Below are positions 10,214 through 22,547 of a stretch of DNA of 64,000 nt, piece after piece; positions within the stretch are counted from its first letter, which is position 1; each line of letters opens with the position of its first letter. Source of the stretch: Eremomyces bilateralis CBS 781.70 (Eukaryota > Ascomycota > Dothideomycetes > Eremomycetales > Eremomycetaceae); the NCBI RefSeq assembly GCF_010015585.1, contig NW_022985081.1, positions 398,738 through 462,737 of the forward strand. The letters are read 5' to 3'. Below the pieces are notes generated by a model. The model was not told the origin of the DNA. It searched no databases and saw nothing but the letters and a program-made list of their open reading frames with translations. A program made the translations under genes and the position numbers.

Positions 10214-11982
10214 ATGGCTTCAGGCGAGACGAATGGCCAGCCTGCAGCCGAAGCGAAGGCGGCCGCCATCGCGCTCAAAGACCAGGGAAATGCTGCATTC
10301 AAGGAGCACGATTGGATGAATGCGATCAAGTATTATACCGCAGCGATCGAGAAATACGACAAGGAGTCGGCTATATATTCCAACCGCGCCCTCGTAAGTC
10401 GGCCAAGCTGAACGGAGCTGTCGCGTGCCGAAATGCTAATGCAAGGGGCGTGTAGATGCACATCAAAACCGAAGCCTATGGACTTGCTACTTCGGATGCG
10501 AGTAGGGCGATCGAACTGGATGAGAATAATGTTAAGGTATGTGCGCTCAGGAGGGACGGGAGGTCGGCACCCCGCACCGCTTCGATCTGGCTGACAGGTT
10601 TCTGTAGGCATATTATAGAAGAGCCATCGCCAATACCGCGATATTGAATCACAAGGAGGCACTCCGGGACTGGAAGATCGTCACCAAGAAAGTCCCCGCC
10701 GACAAGAAGGCGAAAGGGTACTACGAAGAATGCCAGAAACAGCTAAAGCGGGATGCGTTCCTGAAAGCGATCGATGTGGGCGACGAGGCGTCGGCAGCGG
10801 AGGGACTGCATGTCGAGGAGATGGTGGTGGATAAGGACTATGATGGTGCGAGGCTAGGGGACGAGATGACGCAAGAGTTCATCGACGATATGATCCAGCG
10901 GTTTAAGAATGGGAAGACGATACATAAGAAATATCTCTACCAGATTATCTTGGCGGTTAAGGATATCCTCACGAAAGAGCCGACGATGGTGGAGGTGGAT
11001 GTTCCCAAGGAGCATAACATCACAGTCTGTGGCGATACGCACGGTAAGACGTTTTTATCTCCTTTCCGGAAACCCATTCTAATATACCTTAGGCCAATTC
11101 TTCGACCTTCTCGAAATCTTCCGCCTCGCAGGGGCACCCTCCTCAACACATTACTTCCTTTTCAACGGCGACTTCGTCGACCGCGGCTCCTGGTCCTGCG
11201 AAATCGCCCTCCTCCTGTACGCCTACAAATGGCTCTCCCCCAACACCTTCTTCCTCAACCGCGGCAACCACGAAACCGACGACATGAACCGGATGTACGG
11301 CTTCGAAGGGGAGTGCAAAGCCAAATACAAGTCCGAACGCGTATTCAAGCTCTTCTCCGAGTCCTTCTCCGCACTCCCCCTAGCGACGCTGATCGGCCAG
11401 AAGTTCTTCGTGCTCCATGGCGGGCTGTTCTCGGATGACGATATCACCCTGGATGATGTGCGGAAGTTGGATCGGTTCAAGCAGCGGCAGCCAGGGCAGA
11501 GTGGGTTGATGATGGAGATGCTGTGGACGGATCCGCAACCCGCGCCCGGGAGAGGGCCGAGCAAGCGTGGTGTGGGGCTGCAGTTCGGGCCGGATGTGAC
11601 GAAGAGATTCTGTGAGCGGAATGGGTTGGATGCCATCATTCGAAGTCACGAGGTTCGGATGGAGGGCTATGAGGTGGAACATGATGGACGATGCATCACA
11701 GGTACGTCGTGCTTCGATTCCATGACCCGAGGATTTAAGTTCGGTGCTAACTACCTGCAGTCTTCTCCGCTCCGAAATACTGCGATACCACGGAGAATAA
11801 GGGCGCGTTCATCAACATCGGCCCGGAGTATAAGCTCGAATACACCAAATTCGACGCTGTCCCCCATCCTCCGGTGAAAGCAATGGTACGTATCTGACTC
11901 CTGTTCAGCCAGCCATTCGGGATCTTAACTAACCATTGTCCAGCAATACGCCTCCAATGCACTCATGAATTTCATGAATTAA
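10214..11982 (+). CDS. PPT1: Serine/threonine protein phosphatase 5 with TPR repeats
   Basis: Exons 10214-10393, 10456-10536, 10608-11043, 11093-11701, 11761-11885 and 11944-11982 give 489 aa. PP5/Ppt1 binds Hsp90 through its N-terminal TPRs and dephosphorylates Hsp90 and clients. Residues about 18-120 form three TPR-like helical pairs (KDQGNAAFKEHDW, AIYSNRAL, AYYRRAIAN). The PPP catalytic core follows: GDTHGQFFD (about 229), GDFVDRGSWS, RGNHETDDMNRMYGFEGE (about 287), LHGGLFSDD, IIRSHEVRMEGYEVEHDG and VFSAPKYCD. The last motif is APNYCD in most PP5 proteins; Asn to Lys here is a small oddity, although the metal-site residues are all present. The C-terminal helix (QYASNALMNFMN) lies on a separate 39-nt exon. 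Confidence 0.95.
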
Positions 11983-14900
11983 CCTCCCCCACTCCATCGA
12001 CCGTCCACCTTGCATTTGGAGGGCCCCCTTCAGCTTTCCCTCCGTAATTCGCATTCTCCGCCTCCGGTTCTATTCATGTGCACCTTCACGGTTCCTTCTC
12101 TGCACCCGCTCTGCCGGGTTCTGGCGTCTTTTTGGGGCTCATGCTTCTGCATAGCGTGGCAATTTTGGGGTTTGGACGTAACGATCTTTTCTGCTTCATG
12201 TGGTTTTGATACATGGGGATCTGTACATGGTGACACTAGGACTGGGTTGACTGAATAGAGAAAACGTGCATGGATGACTTTGCAGGAATTTTGTCGAAAT
12301 GTGAGGAGATGCTGTCTAATGGGGTTTTCTGTCTTTTTAACGTGATCATGCTTCGTTCTCTGGAAGCCTTCCGGGGGGCTTCAAACTTTCCCGTTTCAAA
12401 CGTGCCTCTGAACCCTCGACCAATTCCGTTTGATTTTGGCGTTTAGGCGACACTGCACGCTGCATTGCATGGTGCACCGCATTGGTCCAAAACATCAGCC
12501 TTGGTCGATCAGCTCATCGTGCCGCTCCTGCAGAGCCCGGAAATGGCGTCCAATCCGGATCGTGAAAGTAAGAACTGATTCCAGAATCTCTATCCAAGCC
12601 GAGGAGAGAGTCACGATTGGGAATTAAGGCGAACGGTACTGCATAGCCCTCTTGTAGGTCTACGCGTGCAAACATTGACAGCCAATTAGACAATGTATTC
12701 GGTCGCTAGTTTTTAGGGGTAGTAATACATATGCGATCCTCAAACATGAAGCAGCCGGCAATGACGCGCGAACCGTGACGCGGACATCGAACAGGCGCAG
12801 CGGGAGAGCCGGAGAGTTCAAGGATACAGGTCGAGACGCACACATGGACGCTTATATTTGGCTTCGTGCTGGTTGAATTTGTGATCTCCCGCGAAGTAGT
12901 TGTGTATTTCTGCCCCATCTAGGAAAGAGTAGGCCGTAGAGATTTAGCTGTCTCTACTTCGTTACTCGTAGTCGCTATCTAGACGCTGGAACTGTTGTAC
13001 CACTGTAATAACTATTTCATGACTATGTTGTGGGACTCCTAAGCAATCTCGCATTCAAGCAACGTTGAATAGACTACCGTTATAACTGATGAACTTGTCG
13101 GTAGTGAAGATCGTTTTAACCCCCTAGTGAAATTGCCTTGGATCTGTTTCGATGTTTAAGCTTAACTACTCTGTGCTCAGTCATATGCCAGTTGAGCAGC
13201 ATCACGCGTGGTTCCTTTGCGAACCATGTCCGATAAAATGCAGGTATTTCGCTGAGGGTTGTTGCCCATTGTTGTTTCTTCGTTCCAAATCCAGTGCAGG
13301 GGGCTGTACTTCAAGTACCACACAGGTGACAGGGTGAGGAAATGGAAGGGAGTGGCACAGCAAAAGCAGGCTGTAGTTTAGTGTATAATAACTCCATACA
13401 TGCCCCAAGAATCAGCACTGCTCCATACATGCCCCAAGAATCAGCCCTGCTCCATACATGTCCCAAGAATCAGCACTGCAACATGCATGACCAGCGTTGC
13501 ATGCTGCATGTCCAGCGCCGCATATGCATGCACGAACTACCTCCACGCTGTCGCCTTCCTGCCCAAGGTATACAAATTACCATGATTGGCGGAAGGGAAA
13601 TGCTACTCTGGGTATAGATATAAAATATGATCCTTCCCCTTTCCCCCGGCACTACTGAAAAAGATGCACAGTCTTTCGCATACATGTCTGGCGGTTCAAC
13701 AAGGCATGACCTCCAAGCTTCAACTGGACAGCATTGACACTCATTGATGAGGTGAGAACCCATGAATCAACCCTTGATGCTCGTCTGAGTAGAGTCCTAG
13801 ATAACCTCCGCAACGATGAGTCCAGAAGTGATTTGCTCCGTGATATTTGGTATCGTGGCAGCGCTGATTGCGATGGTTGGGGTGCTACAAACATTTTTTC
13901 ATCGACAGGCCCATCGTATATACACCCCAAGATCTCCTATAGGCGTTAATAGCGGCTAATGTACAAGACAGAGAGCGATCTCGAAGCGCAGCGAGTCTGG
14001 TTCGGTCAACTTCCATCCCACCATAGAGAAAGACTCGACGTACCATTCGAAGTCATGGGTCAACCACTCGAAATGAGTTCGCCGCCGCCGATAAGTTATC
14101 AGGACGGAGGAGCCCAAATGAATCATTTCAGACCACCCGAACCGTGAACCTTCAGCATGATGTTCGGTTGAGCATACCGTACGGCCGATATGACACGACC
14201 TATGATCCAAAATAGAAAATCCGGTGTGCGCTTTGCGTCGAGGAGAACATGCTTAGCCACATCGATATTCCGACGCGGTATATACGAGCAACGCACCCGA
14301 AGGTCGACTTCCCAGGCAATCGTCCGCGACTCAACTCGGCCTTCCCCTGTCTCATTATATCTTCACGCCCAGAGGGCAAGTTTCATCTGCATGGAGGCAC
14401 AGATGCAACGAGGCCCACGGTTTCGTACTTATCTGCACCTCCCCATTGGATCCACTGTGGTCTTCAAAAAACAAGACAAGAATTGTACAAAAGGATATAG
14501 AGGAAGACTCGATGTTGTTGTATTTGACTTGACAGTGACGTCAGGGGCATTTGACTTGTAAAGGTGCAACCCGGAGCGACTCATAGCACATGGACTTGTA
14601 ACGCAGTAAACCCCAGGCTAAACAAAAGACTTCAATGGATGTATGATTTCGATAAAATTATTCACCTCTGCTGTTTCCACCATCATCCGTAAACATCATC
14701 CGTCAACGACTGGGCAGAAATGGAAATAGAAGAAAGGAAGAACACAAACACAGCTGCGTATGAAAAACTGGATTTCTGCTAGATGATAGTTGCAAAGGAA
14801 TCAGCTTCTATCGAGCAATAGATAATTCCGCAGACTGCAATACCTATTCCGTAATGTACTGTCAGTTCGGACGCATGATAGAATTTGTAGATGGTTACGG

Positions 14901-15992
14901 AGCGAACAGGCTGGCTTAATGGATGGTAGACCAGCAAAATTCCCAGTCTCAAGCACAGATAACTTTTTCTCAGTTGCTCTCAGTGAGCAAAAGTGTAATT
15001 TATTGGTTGCGCTGTAATTATTGGATAATGAAGTACGCTAGTTAATTTCGATACTGAATTTACCAGCAGTCACAATTGCAATTGGCTGAAATAGTTAAAA
15101 AGTTGACACTAAGCTTTTTCTAATACATATCCCTATCCTCAAGTAATCCTCCACATCTCCTCACCTTGCCCGCTATCCAGTCACATGATTACGTCAGGCT
15201 ACAATATTTGCTTGCATGTGCTTTGTGCTTTCGACATGGTCACTCACCACAAACTCACACTCCCCCAAGTTCCCCCAAGTCTTGTCGCAGTTCCGCGGAG
15301 GGTGGATATTAATTGTTGCCTTTATGTTCCGTCCGCCTTACATTTCTTACCACTCAATATCAGTGTTTGTTCATCGATCACCAATACCTAGTGAGTGATA
15401 GGAAACTATATGCACTTCTCTTTCCTTATCAATTTCCTCTCCACCGACGTTACCAAACCAAGAATGGTATTTCGTACAATCAATTCCATCACTTCAACCG
15501 TTTGATATTGGATGCTTCCACCTTCGGCTATCTCATTAGTTAATCGCATCGATTGTAATCCTTGTTGATCGATGGACCATTCAGCCAATGAGCGAGATGA
15601 ACTGGGTATTTCCTCGGAGCTAGCCATGATAAGGCGATATTGGTGCAAGTGACGCCAGCTGCAAACTAAAAAATTTGTGCATGCTTCTCCATGGAGAATT
15701 GGAGATGTATTATTGCCCCCGTGTGGAACCATCGAGGATTAGACTAAGGGACTTTATCTATGACCATATTTGAAGGACAAGATGTCCATGCTCTTTCCCC
15801 AATGCTGCTGCGAATAGTTCCTGTGGTGAAGGTTTTTCGTATAGATATCAACTTCTGCGAAAACGGTTGACAACAGCGAGCAGTTGGGATAAAACCTCGA
15901 TTTACAAGCAATTGATAGCTCTCCGGACCGATATCTCTAGCCTCGTCCCTCACGACTACCGGACCGAGTCGAGTCAAAGTCCCGCAAGAACG
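11983..15992. other. Four-kilobase gene-poor gap between PPT1 and MET1
   Basis: No gene is recognised on either strand; frames are short and unlike known families. It holds a 29-bp tandem repeat (13392-13478) followed by a CATGCATG-rich stretch, and is visibly AT-rich from about 14600 to 15550. Short frames at 13734-13949 (+), 13956-14210 (-) and 14190-14561 (+) cannot be supported as genes. Confidence 0.5.
13392..13478. repeat. Minisatellite, three 29-bp units
   Basis: Units at 13392-13420, 13421-13449 and 13450-13478 begin CTCCATACATG and end GAATCAGCACTG. Unit 2 differs from unit 1 by one base (AGCCCTG); unit 3 differs by one base (ATGTCCC). The next 50 bp keeps a looser CATGCATG/CCAGCG pattern. 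Confidence 0.9.
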
Positions 15993-17836
15993 ATGGCCTT
16001 CAACCCCGCCCTCCTCACCGCCATTGACTCGACCTCCCACGTCCACCTCATAATCGGCAGCAACCCTCTTGCTGGCGCACGATGCGGGCGTTCGATCGAA
16101 GTCGGCGCTCGCCCGATCCTGATTGCGCCGCCAATTGCACCCATGCACTATGGGCTGTCCAAGCGAATTGAGGACGGGGAGGTGGAGTGGGTGAAGCGGG
16201 AGTTTCAAGATGAGGATCTGAAAACGTTGGGAAGAGAGCAAGTAGATAGGGTGGTGGATGCTGTGTTCGTCACGTTGGGGCCGAGAAACCCGGCCAGTAA
16301 GTTGATCATTGGATGGTGAGACCACATTGGACAAGTTGCTGACGCAAATGTTGGATAGGCACACATATCTCGAATCTATGTCGAAGACTGCGCATACCAG
16401 TCAACGTAGCAGAGGCGGCTCATCTGTGCACATTCACGCTCCTCTCCACTCACAACGATGGGCCGCTACAAATCGGCGTGACCACATCTGGGAAAGGATG
16501 CAAACTCTCTTCGCGCATCCGTCGCGAGATCACATCATCCCTCCCACCGAACCTAGGAACCGCAGTCTCCAAGCTTGGAACGCTCCGGAGGAGAATATGG
16601 GAAGAAGACTACAAAGAAGAAGCACAGGAGCTGGAAGCAGAAGACGACGATTCGGGACAGTCCGCCACATTCAACAAGCTGGTTACACTAGAGGATCTGG
16701 AAGCGATCAAGACCAGGCGGATGCGCTGGCTTTCGCAGATATGCGAATATTGGCCATTAAATCGACTGGCGAGCATATCCGATGCAGACGTTGATGTCCT
16801 GTTGAACAACTACACTTCCTCCATCCTCTCATCTTCGAATTTGTCGACCTCCCGAACGACATCGACACTACCAGCCTCTCTCATTCCCGCCCTTCCACCT
16901 CGCAAACCCTACATCACTCTCGCAGGATCCGGCCCAGGAAGCCCTCACCTCCTCACTCTCGCGACCCTCTCCGCCCTCCGCACGCACCCCGTAATCCTCA
17001 CCGATAAGCTCGTCCCCGCCGCCGTCCTATCCCTCATCCCCCGCCGCACAACCGTCCACATCGCCCGAAAATTCCCCGGGTCCGCCGAGGCGGCTCAGGA
17101 CGAACTCCTATCCCTTGCAGAAGAAGGCCTGAAGTCCGGCAAACATGTGCTGCGACTCAAGCAGGGCGATCCGTATTTGTTTGGACGGGGAGGAGAGGAA
17201 GCCAAGTGGTTTGAGGAGCGGGGTTGGGAGGTTAGGGTGTTACCTGGAATTACGAGTGCACTGAGTGCGCCACTGTGTGCAGGCGTACCGGTCACACAGC
17301 GAGGAGTGGCGGATGGGGTGTTGTTAGTGACGGGAACGGGAAGGAAGGGGAAGGCACCAGCTCCGCCGACATACATGCCGACGACCACGGTGGTATTTTT
17401 AATGGGGCTGCATCGGCTTGAAAGTCTCGTTGCATCCCTTATTGCGCCAGCTGGAAGAAAGGTGGGGGAGAACGAAGGGGAAACACAACTGGAGTCTGAC
17501 AAGAGAGGGTTACCACCAGGTTGGACGGCCTGGCCGAGAGAGACACCGATCTGCATCGTCGAGAGGGCGAGCTGCCCGGATCAGCGCATTGTTCGGTCCA
17601 GTCTTCAGCATGTCGTGGCGGCGATGGAGGAGTTGGGGAGTAGGCCGCCGGGGTTGATAGTCATGGGGAATGCATGCGAGGTATTACGGGCCCCGGGGGG
17701 AAGATGGAGCGTGGAAGAAGGGGTCGGAGGCCTTTGCGGTGGTGGCATGGAGGGTGATGGGCTGGAGGGGTTGCTGGGGATGGTGGATGGGTTGGGGTTG
17801 AAGGAGGGAGTGGTGCAGGATCCGACAGAGTCATAA
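15993..17836 (+). CDS. MET1: Siroheme biosynthesis enzyme, uroporphyrinogen-III methyltransferase (Met1-type)
   Basis: Exons 15993-16296 and 16359-17836 give 593 aa. The enzyme methylates uroporphyrinogen III with SAM on the way to siroheme, the cofactor of sulfite and nitrite reductases. The N-terminal 200 residues resemble the CysG/Met8 NAD-binding half (HLIIGSNPLAGARCGRSIEVGA, DAVFVTLGP, ISRICRRLRIPVNVAE, GVTTSGKGCKLSSRIRREI). The C-terminal half is the methyltransferase: AGSGPGSPHLLTLATL, RLKQGDPYLFGRGGEE, PGITSALSAPLCAGVPVTQR, TTTVVFLMGLHRLES, ERASCPDQRIVRSSL. Whether the N-terminal half is an active dehydrogenase/ferrochelatase cannot be told. An in-frame start at 15867 exists, but the one at 15993 fits family N termini better. 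Confidence 0.93.
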
Positions 17837-18276
17837 TGGTGATCGCATTGTATGTCGAGTATTTGATGCCTAACATATATATGTATAATACATGTACAAA
17901 TCTATTCCAATAGAGAAAATTTCGGTGCATCATTCTGTTGCAATTTAATATTGAATCCTGGAGTTCGATATCCCCTATCAAATCACAGTCCGGGGGTCTA
18001 AAATCGGATCGGAGCTCCACCGTCGCGCCGAAGGGGCCGGATCTCCAGGATGACCGCTTGTATCTCACATTGGCTCCATGGCCAATGCTCAACCACTCCG
18101 CGTCAACTCCAACGCGTATCGTGTCCTAAACTTCGAGCTTAGAGCTGAACAGATCAATGTAATTCTTAAGCATCGATCCCAATGCATTATGCGTACCCTC
18201 ATCATCCCCGTGGACTGCTAAGAAGCCGTTAAATGGCCTCTCCGCCTTCCTATCGCTCCGCACCCTCACCACCAAG
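17837..18276. other. Intergenic region MET1 / NVJ2-like gene
   Basis: 3' flank of MET1 with an ATATAT/TGTATAATAC-rich stretch around 17875-17900 that could serve 3' processing, then the promoter of the next gene. No gene seen. Confidence 0.5.
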
Positions 18277-21200
18277 ATGGTGACCTTCACCGAGGTGCTG
18301 GCCATCTACACCATCGGCGGCCTGACCTTCGTCCCTCTCCTTCTTGGACTCGTCCTCCTTCACGCCCACTTAACCTTCCCAACACGCGATACATCCACCC
18401 CTCCCACGAACAGATCCAGCTATGCCAGCACCATCTCCAACGGCGACGCCCACTCCGCCAGCCGAGAAGTCAAAGAAGAGCTCGAGGGGCTGCCGGAGGA
18501 GCTTCGCCCACGGACTCACGAGCCGGATGTTGCGGCCGGATACTTTGCGGTGTACCGCGACTTCATGGCGGGGTGGCTGGCGAACAAGCCGTTAGAGAAA
18601 GCCGCGGCGGTGAATGGGTATGGCGGGCTACCGAACGAGAGCCCAAGTGTGTATCAGAGCATGTATCGGAGTATCTTTGACCGAAGCAAGAATGCGCCGC
18701 CGAGTATGGAGAAGAACGGGAAGAGGGGGAGCAACGTGTTCTTCGTGGTATTGAGGTGAGTGGATGGATAAGGGCAGGGTATAGAGACAGATGGCTGACT
18801 GAATCCGGGTTTAGGCATGGGCATTTGATGCTATACGATAACGCGGAACAACTGGAAGTGAGGCACGTCATTTCATTGGCGTATCACGATGTGGATATCT
18901 ATGGAGGCGGCGAGATCATTCCAGATGGGGAACTTTTTGTCAAGAGAAACTGCCTGCGGTTGAAGAGGAAACGGTTGATCGGCGATACGACACCTGAATC
19001 GAAGCCCTTCTATCTATATACCGACAACTGCTCGATGAAGGAGGACTTTTACCATGCTCTGGTTCAAAGCCAAGAGCATGACGACTCGCCCCCGCTTCCG
19101 CTCAAATTTGAGCCAACCGACATCGTCAGGCTAGTCCAACAGCTTCACGCATCTGAGGAGAATCTGCAGACACGATGGTTCAACGCCATCATGGGGCGGG
19201 TCTTCCTCTCTATGTACAAGACCCGGTTCATCGAGAACTTCATCCGCCTGAAGGTCACCAAGAAGATTGCGCGGGTTCAGAAACCGGCGTTTATCACAAG
19301 CTTGACGGTGCGGCACATCCATATGGGCGATAGCGCACCGATGATCACAAACCCCAAACTGAAGGAGCTCACGCTCGATGGGCAGCTCACTTGTGAAGCT
19401 GATCTCAGCTACAAAGGCAACTTCCGGATTGAAATCGGAGCCATCCTCCGCATCGATCTCGGCCAGCGGTTCAAGGCCCGTGAGGTAGAGGTCGTGCTCG
19501 CCAGCATCTTCAAATCGATCGAAGGCCACATCCTCCTACGTATCAAACCTCCTCCCACCAATCGTATCTGGTTCTCATTCGAGACCATGCCGAAGCTCGA
19601 AATGACCGTGGAGCCCATCGTTTCTTCACGGCAGATTACCTATGGTTTCATCCTCCGTACCATCGAGAATCGCATCCGGGAAGTTTTCGGCGAGACGCTT
19701 GTCCTCCCGAACTGGGACGATACGCCGTTCTTCGACACCACCGAGCAGCAGTTCCGTGCCGGAATTTGGGAGAACGACCAAGCCTCCGCTGCCACACCCA
19801 CAGATAAGCAGACCGCTGCTGCGCATCACGGCCTCGTTGACCTTGTCGACAAAGGTGATGCTGGCTCCGAAGACGAGGAGACAACCCCGCCATTATCAAG
19901 CACCCCTCCGGACGCAAATGAGAAAGCAATAAGCATGCCCAGCCTACTTGACTCCATCCAAATCAACCAGAGGCCACCCCGAAAATCACCTACGAGTGTC
20001 TCTCTGGACAACACCACCGATATCACCAAGCCGCCGCAAGGGTTCTCCTCCTCCGTCGACGCCTCTTCCCCCCGCCCAGAAGCCGCCGCACCAAAGGCCA
20101 TGCGTTCACGATCCTTTGCTTCTGCTGCCACTCCAGTCGTGTCTGCCGATCAAGCCACGACTGAGTCACTCACCGCGTCTCCGCCGCCTCAACAGAATGT
20201 AAGGAGGAAGTTCCTGGGCGGGAAGAAAGACAAGTCTGAGCCGAAGGACGCGGCATCAGCAATGAAGGATATATCGGCGAGGAGTATGAGTAGTTTGGGT
20301 ATGGCGAATGAGAGCGCGCTGCAGAGTCCCGTGGGAACGCCACCCGAGCAAAGTGGCTTCATGGGACGGGCGAAGGGGGATAGCCTGAGTTCAACGAGCT
20401 CGAAGGATTCGAACGGTTTGGAGAGTAGCAAGGACCAAGAGGCTGGATCGTTGGCTATGGCTGGCGCTCAAACCGATGGTCAGGATGAGAGTACGAGCAG
20501 CTTAGCTACCGCGATGAAGCGTGGTCACAGCACGAAGCACTCAGTCGACAGCACGAGATCGTTCGGCGATGACATTCGCTCCATCACTTCCGAGACCTCC
20601 CACGCCAGCAACGAGACCGCGCGATCGAGTGGTTCTCTGGGTGGAGTGAGCAGGTCAGGAACTAGCCTGAGCGAGAAGCACCATCGCAAGCCTCTGGCTG
20701 CTGCTCGGGCGGCACTTACGGACCCCGAAACGCGACAGACTGTGCAAGCGAGCGTCAATGCAGCGGTTTTGGGAGCGAGAAAGTGGGGACTCGGAGTTTT
20801 GCAACGGCAAGCGTCGGCAAGGGCGGCGAGGAATCGACTTTCGGTAGGTTCGCAGGATGGCGGACAATATGTAGCAGAAGGCGGATTAGCAGCTGCTACA
20901 CAAGAGGAAGAGACAACAGATGGCACGGATGTGAAAGGAGAGCCGCTAGTGTTAGAAGATAACAGTGGCCATGGAGAGACAACTCCAAGGCCTAGTATGG
21001 CAGAGTCGATATCTCGCCCAGCGAGCAGCTCGAGCACCGCAGACCGACCGGCCAGGAAGCGAAATGTCTCTTCCGGCAATGTCGAGTTATTTCCGACGCA
21101 TCTCTCGAAGACAATGCCGATGCGCGGCGCTCCAGGCTCGCCAGGAGCACCTATTGGAAGAGGAAGGCCGCTGCCTCCACCTGGGGTCCCGTTACCCGGG

Positions 21201-22547
21201 CCAGAGCGTGAGAGACAGACTTGGGTGGGCTCATTGGTAGGATTGGGGAGGAAGAAAGTTCCTGGCGGCCAGGAGAGTCCTGGTCTATCCGCCCTAGACG
21301 GGCAGGAAGGGCAGGTCAATGGACGTTCCAGACCTGGGTCTGTGTCCAGTTTACCGCTGTCTGTTAAAGAACAACTCGAAGATGCGAATGGTACGGAGGA
21401 TTCTGGACAACCAAGCGTCGAGACCACCGAAGAACGGGCGGAATCGGCTCAACCTGGAGAGACACGCAGCCTTACGAAGCAACCCAGCCGTGGCTCCATA
21501 GCTGAGCCTTCGAAACCCATCCGTCGAATCCCCGTCCCCGTCATCAACACCTCCATTAGCGCATCTTCCGAACCCGCAACGCAGACGCCAACTCCTACAA
21601 CCGCAACACCCGCCATCCGACCCAGTCTCTCCAAACGGCACTCGACCAGCACCTTATCTCCCGACTCCCGCCGCTCCAGCATCCCCATCTTCAGCGACCG
21701 GTTAGCCGAGGAGCTGGCGAAGACTCCACCGCCTCTTCCATCGCAGCGGCGGGCTAGCCCGGGCGGATCGCGGATTCCGAACATCAGCAGGTCGAGTAGC
21801 ACCGAGTCGAGGCGGACCCACCGTACTATAAGTCCGAGGCCCAGCAGTGTGATGTTAGGGGACTTGAGAGTGAGTATGGCATTGATGGGGGAAGACGCGA
21901 AGGAGCAAGAGCCAATGGCTAGCATCTCGGATGAGGCAAAAGTAACCAGCATCGAAGAAAAGGCCCAGGAAGACATTACGAGTGTCACGACGAATAGTTC
22001 TTCCCAGAAAGTCGAGGAGAAAGAATCAGCTCCAGACGATTTATTACCTGAACCGCTCCCCCAAAGCCCTCATCGGCACCCCAAACCACCGCTTCCACCT
22101 CGTCATCCCAAACGGTCTTCCGCCGACGCCTCATCCGACTCCTCCGACTCCTCCACCCTCCATGATCCCGTCAACTCTACCTTCTTCGGCCACGATTCCT
22201 CTGCCGCCAAGGCCGCTGTTTCACCTCTCTCGACATCCGACCAAGACATTGCCAGTCCCGCCTCAGGAGACCCCGCCACCCACCCTCCCTCAAATCCATC
22301 GATCCCCGGAACCGAAACCAACACCGAAACACCAGCAGCGCCAGTATCATCCGAGCCGTCGCCAATCATCATTTCCCATCACGAATATGATCCCGACGCG
22401 CCGGTCAAGCGGCGTCCGGTGCCCAAGCCGCCGTTGCCGAAGCGACACGAGCATCGTACGGTGGCGGAGGAGAGCAAGGAGAAGGACATCGGTGTTGGAG
22501 TGCTAAGTGGACATATGGGAAAGGCATTGGTGGACACGACAGAGTGA
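18277..22547 (+). CDS. NVJ2: PH and SMP domain lipid-transfer protein at ER contact sites (Nvj2/TEX2 type)
   Basis: Exons 18277-18755 and 18815-22547 give 1403 aa. Residues about 8-30 form one transmembrane helix (IGGLTFVPLLLGLVLLHA) that would anchor it in the ER. A PH-like domain follows (VFFVVLRHGHLMLYDN, DIYGGGEIIPDGELFVKRN), then the SMP domain (TRWFNAIMGRVFLSMYKT, ITNPKLKELTLDGQLTCEAD, GNFRIEIGAILRIDLGQRFK, LLRIKPPPTNRIWFSFETMP, ETLVLPNWDD), a tubular lipid-binding fold. Yeast Nvj2 localises to nucleus-vacuole junctions and ER-Golgi contacts. The C-terminal 850 residues are low-complexity, Ser/Pro-rich and probably disordered, with several PPLPPR/KPPLPKR segments that may bind SH3 domains. 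A PH-domain gene beside MAT is also reported for some Dothideomycetes, as I recall. Confidence 0.9.

Noticed and set aside
15867-15992. Upstream in-frame start for MET1
   Set aside because: The extra 42 residues do not resemble family N termini; MAFNPALL at 15993 does.
20525-21427. 300-codon minus-strand frame within the NVJ2-like gene
   Set aside because: Antisense shadow of a Ser/Pro-rich coding region; Cys/Ser/Pro-rich composition and no family match.
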